A stretch of 64,000 bases of DNA, from NCBI GenBank assembly GCA_003574685.1, contig QOCQ01000020.1, forward strand, positions 52,394 through 116,393. Reading direction: 5' to 3'. The position numbers and the translations under genes were made by a program. Position 1 is the first letter of the stretch. The number at the start of each line of letters is the position of its first letter. The notes below the pieces were generated by a model. It did not search any database. It was not told the origin of the DNA and saw only the letters and a list, made by a program, of their open reading frames with translations. Below are positions 45,218-52,747 of this stretch, one piece after another. This DNA comes from Rhodospirillaceae bacterium SYSU D60007. GTDB lineage: Bacteria; Pseudomonadota; Alphaproteobacteria; Reyranellales; Reyranellaceae.

Positions 45218-45451
45218 CTACGCGGGTTCGCTCGTGCTGCGTCGGGGCGCCGTGCTCTTCGCCTCGACCCATGCCAGCAAGTCGGCGGGGCGATAGAGCG
45301 GCCGGCGGCCAAAGCTTTGGTAGAGCGGTCCGCCGCCAATCGTGGCGTACTTTGCCAGCGTTGCCGGCGCGACGCGAAAGCCGCGCTCAGTCAGAAATTC
45401 GGCGGCCTCCCGACGCGTCAGTCGCCGTTCCAGCTCTGAACTCTCTGCCAT
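45218..45451 (-). CDS. Small excisionase-like HTH protein
   Basis: 77 residues from the ATG at 45451 with GAGGG upstream. RRLTRREAAEFLTERGFRVA and LAKYATIGGGPLYQSFGRRP, with LYRPADLLAWVEAK, follow the AlpA/excisionase winged-helix pattern. Together with the HTH-zinc protein it forms a pair of small DNA-binding proteins before the internal recombinase. It ends 24 bp upstream of that gene. Role inferred from family and place. Confidence 0.75.
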   Translation of the reverse strand: MAESSELERRLTRREAAEFLTERGFRVAPATLAKYATIGGGPLYQSFGRRPLYRPADLLAWVEAKSTAPRRSTSEPA

Positions 45452-45501
45452 TCTGCCCTCTTCACGAATGCGCGGGCGATTGCCGCCGCTGGAGGGCGTT
45501 T

Positions 45502-46419
45502 CTACTCGGGCGAAGCCGGGACCGGAGGTGTGCAGATTGTTCGGGAGTCGGGAAGCGGCGGCCAATCCATCAGGAGTCGGGCAGCATTTCGATACCAAAG
45601 AAATGCAGCGGCCTTGGGCGTGAACTGCCGGAGACGCCTGATCGCGTCCCGATCATCGCCGCCATCGGTTACACAAACCCCAACCCTCGCGTCATACTCC
45701 AGGATATGATGCCGCACGGCGTCAACGAACCGCAGGAACGGTCCTTCCTCGCTTGGGCGGGAGGCCGGCGGCATCTGGTCAAAGGCATCCCGGAAGAGGA
45801 TCGCCAGATACCGCAAGAACGTTCGATGCTGACCGTTCCCCTTGTTCTTGCCCGACGGTTCCGAGCGCGTAGCCCTCTGCCATTCGGCCGTTGCATGCTG
45901 AGCCACGCAGCGCAAGGCCCACAACGCCTTTGACGCTGTATCCAGCCAATCGTGCAGATCGGAGCCGATCCGTAAGTTTTTCAGAAGCCGGCGTTGCAGA
46001 CCGTCAGGTGTACCAGGTCCACCCCACCATATGAGCGCGCTTCGGGCATCCGTGGAGAGCCCGCGAGGTGGGAACGGCGTAAGATCGATCCCTAGGCGCA
46101 CCATCAACCCTTCTACGTCGCGGACGACCCCTTGTGTCCATTCCGCTTGTTTGCTCGCCGGGGTCGCCCGATCCATAGCGAAGCGGACGAACAGCTCTTG
46201 GGTCGCGCCGTTCAGCCGATACGCCAGGTCGGATGCATCAATGAGCAAGGGCAAAGAGACGGATGAAGCCACGCCTTCCGCGTCTGTGCTGACGAATACT
46301 TCAGGAAACCCGTGAAGAACCTGACTTGGCTTCGGGGGTAGCCTTGAGCGTCTTTTGTGGGCAGCGCTCTTGGCGTGCGAGGCAGTTCGCATTTGTGTGG
46401 CGTCCGCTGGCCGCCGCAT
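45502..46419 (-). CDS. 305-residue unknown island protein
   Basis: The N-terminus is basic (HAKSAAHKRRSRLPPKPSQ). The body is soluble and mixed alpha/beta, with LPLLIDASDLAYRLNGATQE, LGIDLTPFPPRGLSTDARSA and DGLQRRLLKNLRIGSDLHDW. No signal peptide, membrane helix or known catalytic motif is visible, and no clear ribosome site precedes the ATG at 46419. It is the first gene of the leftward run, 50 bp before the excisionase-like gene. No function assigned. Confidence 0.6.
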   Translation of the reverse strand: MRRPADATQMRTASHAKSAAHKRRSRLPPKPSQVLHGFPEVFVSTDAEGVASSVSLPLLIDASDLAYRLNGATQELFVRFAMDRATPASKQAEWTQGVVRDVEGLMVRLGIDLTPFPPRGLSTDARSALIWWGGPGTPDGLQRRLLKNLRIGSDLHDWLDTASKALWALRCVAQHATAEWQRATRSEPSGKNKGNGQHRTFLRYLAILFRDAFDQMPPASRPSEEGPFLRFVDAVRHHILEYDARVGVCVTDGGDDRDAIRRLRQFTPKAAAFLWYRNAARLLMDWPPLPDSRTICTPPVPASPE

Positions 46420-46530
46420 GAGGGAAGGGGCGGCGACCCGTGCGGTACGGGCTTTCAGGAGCGACCCTAGCCGCGCCGCCTGCTAGTGTGATGCAACCTG
46501 CCTGTGGGCATCCACCTGCTTTCGGTTGTG

Positions 46531-47811
46531 CTACGCGCGGCGCTTATCTGCCAAGCTGACCACCTCGCCAGCGCTCCCGGCCATGGCCGCCGCGATCCGT
46601 CGCGCCGTCCGATCCGCGACGCCGCGCACTGGATCAAGGTCAAGGTGGCTATAGCGCTCGGTCGTGGCGGCCTGCGTATGCCCCAGCACCTTGCCTACGA
46701 TGTAGAGTGACGATCCGTCGGCAACCGCAACGCTGGCGAAACCATGGCGCAGATCATGGATGCGCACGCCTTGCAGGCCGGCCGCCTTCGCGACCTTGCG
46801 CCAGACGGCCGGCAAACCGACGTGATAGCCCTCGCCGCGCGACGCCGGAAAGACGTAGTCGGGCCGCTCCGGATTGCGCGCCTCATCATAGCTCGGCTTC
46901 AAGCCTTCCAGCACAGCCAGCGCCGGCGCGCCTAGCGGCACTACCTTGGCGCCGGTCTTGGAATCCGGCAGGCGCAAGGCCGCGTGCTCAAAATCGACGT
47001 GCTCCCAGCGTAGCGACAGGATTTCGTTCCTGCGGCAGCCAGTCAGCAGTAACAGGCGCAGCGCGGCCAGCGACCGCTTGCTGATGCCCTGTTGCTCCGC
47101 CGCTGCCAGAGCATCGCCAAGCTTCGCTAGCTCCGCCGTGCTCAGAAACCGGTCGCGCTTTTGCAGCTTGTTCAGGCGAACGCCTTTGGCGGGGTTGTCT
47201 GATCGCCAGCCTTGCGCCACAGCCCATTGAAGCATGGCGGACAGAACGACGGTCGCGCGCTGGCCTGTGCCAGGGCCGCCCTCGACGATGGCCCGGCCGC
47301 GCTTCTTGCCGGTCTTCTCATCTGCGGCGGTCTTGCCGTCCGTCACGTCGCGCTGGAATTTCTGAATGTCCCCCCGGGTCAGGGCGTGCAGATGCCGGCG
47401 GCCCAAGAGCGGCTTGACGTGTCGCGCCAGGTTTGAGCGATCAATGGCCCAGCTCGACGCCTTCTTGTCCGGTTTCGCGGCTGGGCCGTCATTTAGGTAC
47501 AGGTCCACCAACTCACCAATGGTCGGATCGTCCCGGTAGGCGTGGCGCTCCGCTGACGGGTCCCCCCCGTCCGCCACCGCTGCAAGGGTTTTCCGGGCCT
47601 TCTGGCGCGCCTCGTCCGGCGTCAGCACCCCAACCCGCCCCAGCGCCAGCTTGCGCGTCCTGCCGCCCCGATTCCGGTACTGGACGACGTACGTGGACGC
47701 CCCTGACGGCTTCACACGCAGACCGAAACAGGCGAGGTCGTCATCCCAATAGACCACGTCCCGATCCGTCGGTTTCACGGCGTCCACAAAACGCTTGGTC
47801 AGCTTAGGCAT
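46531..47811 (-). CDS. P4-type tyrosine integrase of the island
   Basis: 426 residues. N-terminal arm-binding domain (DUF4102 type): LTKRFVDAVKPTDRDVVYWD, LACFGLRVKPSGASTYVVQY. Core-binding domain about 105-200. Catalytic domain: LLLTGCRRNEILSLRWEHVD (Arg), RIHDLRHGFASVAVADGSSL (HxxR) and VLGHTQAATTERYSHLDLDP (His, Tyr). The gene starts about 185 bp inside attR, and four tandem 11-bp repeats lie just upstream of its ATG, so the integrase may control its own expression. It would recombine the 48-bp tRNA-Ala segment. Confidence 0.95.
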   Translation of the reverse strand: MPKLTKRFVDAVKPTDRDVVYWDDDLACFGLRVKPSGASTYVVQYRNRGGRTRKLALGRVGVLTPDEARQKARKTLAAVADGGDPSAERHAYRDDPTIGELVDLYLNDGPAAKPDKKASSWAIDRSNLARHVKPLLGRRHLHALTRGDIQKFQRDVTDGKTAADEKTGKKRGRAIVEGGPGTGQRATVVLSAMLQWAVAQGWRSDNPAKGVRLNKLQKRDRFLSTAELAKLGDALAAAEQQGISKRSLAALRLLLLTGCRRNEILSLRWEHVDFEHAALRLPDSKTGAKVVPLGAPALAVLEGLKPSYDEARNPERPDYVFPASRGEGYHVGLPAVWRKVAKAAGLQGVRIHDLRHGFASVAVADGSSLYIVGKVLGHTQAATTERYSHLDLDPVRGVADRTARRIAAAMAGSAGEVVSLADKRRA

Positions 47812-47826
47812 AGGACCCTCTGAGGC

Positions 47827-47870
47827 GGGGAAACAGCGGGGAAACAGCGGGGAAGCAGCGGGGAAGCAGC
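47827..47870. repeat. Four tandem 11-bp integrase arm-type repeats
   Basis: GGGGAAACAGC twice (47827-47837, 47838-47848) and GGGGAAGCAGC twice (47849-47859, 47860-47870), head to tail, 16 bp upstream of the integrase ATG. A fifth related copy, GGGGAAGCA, is at 47968-47976, close to attR. The same words occur inside the left end of the island. Confidence 0.85.
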
Positions 47871-47996
47871 CGGAGGAAATTACCCTAACACTCCCGCCCT
47901 TTCCCTTACAGGCATATGGTAGCGTAATTACGACAGAATTCCTACGTCAGAAACGACGGGAAGAGGCGGGGAAGCAATGGCAAAGCCGTCATCTTA

Positions 47997-48044
47997 ACAA
48001 TGGCATTGTAGAGGTCAGGGGTTCGACTCCCCTTGGCTCCACCA
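47997..48044. other. attR of the tRNA-Ala island (48-bp direct repeat)
   Basis: Identical to the 3' part of tRNA-Ala at 38510-38557. The 5' half of a tRNA is absent, so this is not a gene. It is the original host 3' end, displaced by the insertion. Confidence 0.93.
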
Positions 48045-48048
48045 ATCA

Positions 48049-48080
48049 AGGGCCTGTCGGGCAAACCGTCAGGCCCTTTT
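48049..48080 (+). terminator. Original host terminator of tRNA-Ala
   Basis: AAGGGCCTG pairs with CAGGCCCTT around TCGGGCAAACCGT, followed by TTTT. It follows the displaced tRNA 3' end and now also faces the 3' end of the GFA gene. Confidence 0.8.
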
Positions 48081-48111
48081 GCTTGTCGGGCGGGCAGGCG
48101 ATTGCAGCGCA

Positions 48112-48555
48112 TTATTTCTCGCCTGCCTGCGGTTCTTCGGCTTCAAGTCCCCGGCCGAAGCGCGGCAGATGATCGTTGATCGGCAGCCATGGCATCGCGC
48201 TGTCGCACCAGACGTGCATCATGGGCGTGAAGGTCGTCGGATCGTCGAAGGTCGCGAGCGCGAGGTCGAACCAGGCCGTCTTGCCAGGCGTTGCATCCGG
48301 CACGCACGCGACCGGCGTGCCACATTCGGGACAAAAGCCCCGACCGGTCTTCTCGCTGGAGCGATAGTATTTCAGTGCCCCCTTGACAAAGATCACATCC
48401 GCCGCCGGAACCGCCACCCATGACACCATCGGCGCGCCATGGGCCTTTTGGCACATGCGGCAATGGCAGTGCCCGACCCAGCGGGGTTGCGTCGCGATCC
48501 TGTAACGCACTGCGCCGCACTGACAGCCTCCTTCAAGGATCGTCTGCTGGCCCAT
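48112..48555 (-). CDS. GFA (glutathione-dependent formaldehyde-activating) family protein
   Basis: 147 residues from the ATG at 48555, with GGGGAGGG upstream. LEGGCQCGAVRYRI, VGHCHCRMCQKAHGAPMVSW and GFCPECGTPVAC give the cysteine pattern of the Gfa/CENP-V fold, which holds two zinc ions. Despite the family name most members are not proven to act on S-hydroxymethylglutathione. It lies just outside attR and is transcribed towards the island. Confidence 0.9.
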   Translation of the reverse strand: MGQQTILEGGCQCGAVRYRIATQPRWVGHCHCRMCQKAHGAPMVSWVAVPAADVIFVKGALKYYRSSEKTGRGFCPECGTPVACVPDATPGKTAWFDLALATFDDPTTFTPMMHVWCDSAMPWLPINDHLPRFGRGLEAEEPQAGEK

Positions 48556-48607
48556 GAGACCCTCCCCTTGCGCAAGCCTCACAACGGGACTGAAGGCGAC
48601 CTCTCGC

Positions 48608-49297
48608 TCACGGATTTCCGGTCCGCACCGGCAGGCCGCTGGCCAGCCATTCCGGATAACCCGTCTCGAAGCGCCGGACCTTGAACCCTTTTTGCCGCAG
48701 CAATGCCACGGCCTCGAACGACAGCACGCAGTACGGCCCGCGACAGTAGGCGACGATCTCCTTTGACCGCGGCAGCTCTCCGATGCGGCGCAACAACTCC
48801 TTGAGCGGGATATTGATCGCGCCTGCCACGTGTCCGAGCGCAAACTCGTCCGCCGGCCGGACGTCAAGCAACACCACGTCCTTGCGACGAAGACGCCGGG
48901 CCAACTCGGGAGATGACACAGGCTCGAGATTGTCCCGGGACCGAAAGTAGCTGGCGATCACGTCGCGTGCCTCGGCAACATTGCTTTCCGCAATACCGCG
49001 CACGGCCGCCAGCACGTCGAGAACACCGGCAGAGGCAAGGCTATAGAGGACGCGTTTGCCATCCCTGCGCGAGCGGACCAGCCCGGCGCGGCGCAACAGC
49101 AGCAGATGCTGCGACGCGTTGGCCACACTCAGGCCGGCGACAGATGCAAGCGCCTCGACGCTGCGCTCACCCTGGGCCACGTGTTCCAGCAGTTCCAGCC
49201 GGTGCCCGTGTCCCAGCGCCCGTGCCACGAAGGCAAAGCTTTCATACAGCGCCCGTTTCGGGCTGCCAGCTGACTCCCGACTGGTCATGTCAATCAT
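48608..49297 (-). CDS. ArsR-type HTH regulator fused to rhodanese domain
   Basis: 229 residues. The N-terminal ArsR winged helix (ALGHGHRLELLEHVAQGERS, VEALASVAGLSVANASQHLL, LLRRAGLVRSRRDGKRVLY) is followed by a rhodanese domain from about 125: DVVLLDVRPADEFALGHVAG, AINIPLKELLRRIGEL and the catalytic loop YCRGPYCVLSFEAV with its cysteine. The fusion suggests sensing of sulfane sulfur or persulfide by the rhodanese part. A 9-bp inverted repeat overlies the start codon, so the protein probably represses itself and the divergent gene. Confidence 0.9.
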   Translation of the reverse strand: MIDMTSRESAGSPKRALYESFAFVARALGHGHRLELLEHVAQGERSVEALASVAGLSVANASQHLLLLRRAGLVRSRRDGKRVLYSLASAGVLDVLAAVRGIAESNVAEARDVIASYFRSRDNLEPVSSPELARRLRRKDVVLLDVRPADEFALGHVAGAINIPLKELLRRIGELPRSKEIVAYCRGPYCVLSFEAVALLRQKGFKVRRFETGYPEWLASGLPVRTGNP

Positions 49298-49318
49298 TCA
49301 ATCGTATCCTTGAATGAT
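49293..49318. promoter_or_regulatory. Candidate operator for the ArsR-rhodanese regulator
   Basis: ATCATTCAA (49293-49301) and TTGAATGAT (49310-49318) are perfect inverted repeats with an 8-bp spacer. They overlap the regulator start codon and lie 42 bp before the divergent gene. The form ATTCAA...TTGAAT suits an ArsR-family dimer. Confidence 0.72.
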
Positions 49319-49359
49319 CGGCAAACCGGAGCTCCCGGTCAAGCCGCAAGGGGCCACCA

Positions 49360-50223
49360 GTGGCCGAAATGCTTGTAGCCTACGAGATTGCCCTTCGGCT
49401 CGGCATCTTTGTTGCCGTACTGATTGCACTGGCTGCGGCGGAAGCGGTGTGGCCTCGCCGGACCCGGGCCATGGCGCGATGGGTCAGATGGCCAGGCAAT
49501 CTGGGCATCGTCGCGCTCAATGCCCTGACGGTACGCGTGCTGTTGCCGGTCACCACCGCTGCGGTGGCACTCGCCGGCGAGCGGCAGGGAACCGGACTTT
49601 TGCCCGCCCTGGGTCTGCCCGACTGGGCCGCCTTCATTGCGGCCTTCGTGGCTCTCGACCTGGTGATTTATCTCCAGCATGTGCTGTTTCATGCCGTGCC
49701 CGGCCTCTGGCGGTTGCACCGCATGCACCATGCCGATCTCGACTTCGACGTGACGACCGGCGGTCGCTTCCATCCGCTGGAGATCCTGATCTCGATGGCC
49801 ATAAAGCTTGCCGCCATCGTCGCGCTCGGGGCGCCAGCCAGCGCCGTGATCGTCTTCGAGATCGCCCTTAACGCGCTGGCCATGTTCAACCATGCCAATT
49901 TGCGGCTTCCCGTCGGGGTGGATGCGATGCTGCGCCGGGTTGTGGTGACCCCCGACATGCATCGCGTGCACCACTCGATCTCGCCCGAGGAAACCAACAG
50001 CAATTATGGCTTCAACCTGCCGTGGTGGGACAGGCTGTTCGGCACCTACCGGCCGCAGCCGAAAGACGGGCACGAAAAGATGGTGATCGGCATTCGGCAG
50101 TTCCGCACGGCGCGGGACTTGCGGCTTGACCGCATGCTCATTCAGCCGGCGCTCAACACGGCCGGCCGTGCCGACACCCCAGCAGCGGCCCGGGACAGCG
50201 CGAGCCGGCGCGCGCAAACGTGA
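49360..50223 (+). CDS. Sterol desaturase/fatty acid hydroxylase superfamily membrane protein
   Basis: 287 residues from a GTG at 49360 (AAGGGG upstream) or the ATG at 49369. Four or more transmembrane helices surround the di-iron histidine motifs: LQHVLFHAVPGLWRLHRMHH (HxxxH and HxxHH), FNHANLRLP and DMHRVHHSISPEETNSNYGF (HxxHH). Such enzymes hydroxylate or desaturate lipids with O2 at the membrane. Its promoter region is shared with the divergent ArsR-rhodanese regulator, so it may be under sulfur-linked control. Confidence 0.87.
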   Translation: MAEMLVAYEIALRLGIFVAVLIALAAAEAVWPRRTRAMARWVRWPGNLGIVALNALTVRVLLPVTTAAVALAGERQGTGLLPALGLPDWAAFIAAFVALDLVIYLQHVLFHAVPGLWRLHRMHHADLDFDVTTGGRFHPLEILISMAIKLAAIVALGAPASAVIVFEIALNALAMFNHANLRLPVGVDAMLRRVVVTPDMHRVHHSISPEETNSNYGFNLPWWDRLFGTYRPQPKDGHEKMVIGIRQFRTARDLRLDRMLIQPALNTAGRADTPAAARDSASRRAQT

Positions 50224-50291
50224 TCCCGGCCTCGCGCAACCGGCCTTTGGCTGGGCCGTTGCTGTTGCGGCACTGTGCGCGGAGGGGCGCC

Positions 50292-50480
50292 ATGAGCAGC
50301 CATCCCGGGAGATTGGGCCAGGCAGGTATCGCCCTGATTCTGGCGTTTGCGCTTGCCGCCTGCAGCGGCACAGCGCAGCGCGACGCCGAGCCGCCGCCGC
50401 GCTCCCAGATTTCGTCGGGGTTCTCCGGCCTGAATCTGCTATCGACAAATCCGGGCTTCAGCGAGGCGACGAGACGCTAG
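50292..50480 (+). CDS. Small lipoprotein
   Basis: 62 residues from the ATG at 50292, with GGAGGGG upstream. A short signal peptide ends in the lipobox LAACSG (AGIALILAFALAAC), so cysteine would be lipid-modified and the mature part, about 40 residues, anchored in a membrane. No domain. Its 3' end overlaps that of the convergent ADP-ribosylglycohydrolase gene by 23 bp. Confidence 0.7.
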   Translation: MSSHPGRLGQAGIALILAFALAACSGTAQRDAEPPPRSQISSGFSGLNLLSTNPGFSEATRR

Positions 50481-51384
50481 CCGCCGCGCCGCCCGTCAGT
50501 TGCCGGACCCGCGTCATCAGTTCCTCGCGCCAGGCGAGCACCTCGAGCCATGCCGGCGGGATGCCGGCAAGACCATAGCGGGCGCCCGCAAGCTGGCCGG
50601 TAACGGCGCCAACCGTATCGGCATCGTCGCCGAGATTGACCGCCAGCAGGGCGGCGCCGCGGAAGCTCGCCGTGCTGTGGACCGCCCACAGGGCCGCCTC
50701 CAGCGTGTGGATGACATAACCGCTGGAGCTGATTTGGTCGCGCTCCTTGCCCTTCCACGTGCCCTGCGCCAGCGCCCGCACGTTGGCTTCATCGAACTGT
50801 CCTGCCTCAAGGGCGATGGCCTCTTCCCATGCCGCGCCGCCAAGCAGCCGGACCAGCACCTGCGTCATCAGGCGGCAGGATTCCAGGCACTCGGGCGCGC
50901 CATGCGTGGTGCGGCTTTGCAGCACCGCAGCGGCCTCGGCTTGGGCCAGATCATGCCGGTAGCGGATGGGCACAGGCGCCAGCCGCATGATCGCGCCGTT
51001 GCCGCCGCTGTGGGGATCGGTGTCGCCGGCCAGCGGATCGCCGGTGCGGATGTAGCGTGAGATAGCGGTCGACGTCGTATTGCCGATATCGAAGCAGTTC
51101 CCGGTCACCGAATTGTGCCCATCGTCGCGCCACGCGCGGAACCGGTCCATCAGGTCGCCGGGGTCCAGCGCGTCGCGCGCGATCAGGCTGTCCGCCAGGC
51201 ACAAGGCCATCGAGGTATCGTCGGTCCATTGTCCCGGCTTCAGGTTGAACGGCCCGCCGCCGATGATATCGGTGAGCGGCGCGTAGCTGTCCCGCCGGCT
51301 GAACTCCAGCGTGGTGCCCAGCGCGTCGCCGACCGCCAGCCCGAGCAGACAGCCTGCGGCGCGATCTTCCTCAATTCCCCTCAA
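50458..51384 (-). CDS. ADP-ribosylglycohydrolase family protein
   Basis: 308 residues. The start is taken as a TTG at 51384, because GGAGG lies eight bases upstream and the family domain begins at once (RAAGCLLGLAVGDALGTTLE). Metal ligands: GQWTDDTSMALCLADSLIAR near 55-70, and LAVNLGDDADTVGAVTGQLA near 250-265. GGNGAIMRLAPVPIRYRHD lines the site. Members remove ADP-ribose from modified arginine or from other adducts, using two magnesium ions. No ADP-ribosyltransferase gene is seen nearby. Confidence 0.9.
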   Translation of the reverse strand: MRGIEEDRAAGCLLGLAVGDALGTTLEFSRRDSYAPLTDIIGGGPFNLKPGQWTDDTSMALCLADSLIARDALDPGDLMDRFRAWRDDGHNSVTGNCFDIGNTTSTAISRYIRTGDPLAGDTDPHSGGNGAIMRLAPVPIRYRHDLAQAEAAAVLQSRTTHGAPECLESCRLMTQVLVRLLGGAAWEEAIALEAGQFDEANVRALAQGTWKGKERDQISSSGYVIHTLEAALWAVHSTASFRGAALLAVNLGDDADTVGAVTGQLAGARYGLAGIPPAWLEVLAWREELMTRVRQLTGGAAASVSSPR

Positions 51385-51483
51385 ATCCCCCTCCTTCGGA
51401 CCGGATTGGCCATACTTGCGTCGCGATTTTGTAGCACCTTGCCGCAACATTGGGACCAACAGCCTGAGACAGATCACCCACCC

Positions 51484-51903
51484 ATGCGCCTTATCATCCG
51501 AACGTCACTGCCGATGCTGCTGCGGATCGGCGCCTGGGGATGCGTTGTCATTCTCGCCGTTCTCTCGCTGCTGCCCGCCAACGAGCTGTGGCGCACCGGC
51601 CTTGCGCGCCTGGGGTATGGCACGCAGATGGAGCACTTCATCGCCTATTGCGGCGCCACGATCTGCATTGGCCTCGCCTATCCGGCGCGGCCGGGGCGGT
51701 TGCTGCTGGCGCTGGCACTGATCGGCTACGCAGGCGTGCTGGAAATCGCCCAGCTCCATGCCGCCGCCCGCAATGCCTCCTTGCTGGACTTTGCCGCCAG
51801 CGCAGCCGGCGTTGCCGCCGGTGCAATCCTCATCCCCGCCGCCGGCCGCAGCCTCGTGCGGATGCTCACCGCCAGCGTGCCGGCCACCCGTCGCGATTCC
51901 TGA
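51484..51903 (+). CDS. VanZ-like family membrane protein
   Basis: 139 residues. Four hydrophobic segments: LRIGAWGCVVILAVLSLLP, MEHFIAYCGATICIGLAY, LLLALALIGYAGVLEIAQLH and ASLLDFAASAAGVAAGAILI. The short form with the MEHFIAY and E-I-A-Q motifs is VanZ-like. Role unclear; despite the name no link with glycopeptide resistance is implied. Divergent from the hydrolase gene. Confidence 0.75.
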   Translation: MRLIIRTSLPMLLRIGAWGCVVILAVLSLLPANELWRTGLARLGYGTQMEHFIAYCGATICIGLAYPARPGRLLLALALIGYAGVLEIAQLHAAARNASLLDFAASAAGVAAGAILIPAAGRSLVRMLTASVPATRRDS

Positions 51904-51945
51904 CCGGGTGGACAGATCGCCAGCCGGTCCGCGACACTGGCGGAC

Positions 51946-52683
51946 ATGGCTCGATTGCTTATTGCCTTTATGACGCTGCTGGCGGCCCTTGTCGGCGCTG
52001 CGGCGCCGTCCCGCGCTGAAACCGTCGATCTGCTTCTGGTCCTGTGCATGGATGCGTCCGGCAGCATCGATGCGACCGAATTCCAGTTGCAGCGGCGCGG
52101 CTATGCTGAGGCGCTGACCGACGACGCGATCATCGATGCCATCAGCGGCGGGCCGCAGGGTGCGGTTGCCATTGCCATCGTCGAGTGGGGTTCACCGCAG
52201 GGCGCGGCGACGGTCGTGCCGTGGACGGTGGTGCGTGACCGGCGCTCCGCCGAAGCGCTGGCCGCGGCCCTGATCGAGGCGCCCCGCTCGGCGCAATCCT
52301 ACAACGCCATCGGTGATGCCATCGACCATTCCCGGCGCCTCATCGAAACCGCCCCGCATCAGGCCCGGCGCCGCGTGATCGATCTGTCGGGCGACGGACC
52401 CGACCTGCGCAGCGTCAAGCACGCGCCCAGCGCCCGCGACGAGGCCGTGGCCGCCGGCATCACCGTCAATGCGCTGGCCATCGTCGAAACCGGCGTCGGC
52501 GGGCGGCTGGGCGAGCCGCTCGACGTCCACTACGAGCGCGAGGTGATCGGCGGCCCCGGCGCTTTCGTTGTGGTGGCTCAAGGCCGGCCGAGCTTCGCTC
52601 GCGCCATTCGCAGCAAGCTGGTGCGCGAAGTCGCCGGCAGGGGCGGTCCCGTCCGCGTAGCCATCCGCGCTGCGGAACCCTGA
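51946..52683 (+). CDS. DUF1194 von Willebrand factor A-like exported protein
   Basis: 245 residues. Signal peptide MARLLIAFMTLLAALVGAAAPSRA, then a VWA-type fold: LLLVLCMDASGSIDATEFQL (MIDAS DxSxS), GAVAIAIVEWGSPQGAATVV, and RVIDLSGDGPDLRSV. DUF1194 is found mostly in alphaproteobacteria; function unknown, presumably metal-dependent protein binding in the periplasm. Confidence 0.88.
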   Translation: MARLLIAFMTLLAALVGAAAPSRAETVDLLLVLCMDASGSIDATEFQLQRRGYAEALTDDAIIDAISGGPQGAVAIAIVEWGSPQGAATVVPWTVVRDRRSAEALAAALIEAPRSAQSYNAIGDAIDHSRRLIETAPHQARRRVIDLSGDGPDLRSVKHAPSARDEAVAAGITVNALAIVETGVGGRLGEPLDVHYEREVIGGPGAFVVVAQGRPSFARAIRSKLVREVAGRGGPVRVAIRAAEP

Positions 52684-52747
52684 GCCGAGGCTGGACAGAG
52701 GACCGGCAGCGGCCTATATGTGCATATACACCAATTACGGGCCACTC

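Larger units (their letters stand above)
38558..48044. mobile_element. 9.5-kb genomic island in tRNA-Ala(GGC)
   Basis: Bounded by a 48-bp perfect repeat of the tRNA 3' end. A P4-type integrase gene lies at the right end, reading inwards, and GGGGAARC-type repeats lie near both ends. All genes read leftwards: integrase, unknown, two HTH proteins, second tyrosine recombinase, MmeI-like restriction-modification protein, two-TM protein, methyltransferase. No conjugation or phage structural gene is present. The cargo suggests a defence island. Confidence 0.92.

Noticed and set aside
47827..47976. Possible CRISPR array
   Set aside because: Units are 11 bp with no spacers between them, and no cas gene is present; integrase arm sites fit better.
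47997..48044. Possible second tRNA gene
   Set aside because: Only the 3' half of tRNA-Ala is present; no D arm or 5' acceptor strand.
47795..48172. Plus-strand frame reading through the 11-bp repeats, the att site and beyond
   Set aside because: Crosses the island boundary and a terminator, and its repeated GKQ words come from the GGGGAARCAGC repeats.
52718..52740. TATATGTGCATATA as an operator before the MATE gene
   Set aside because: The symmetry is imperfect, and the segment may lie within the coding frame if the upstream ATG is used.
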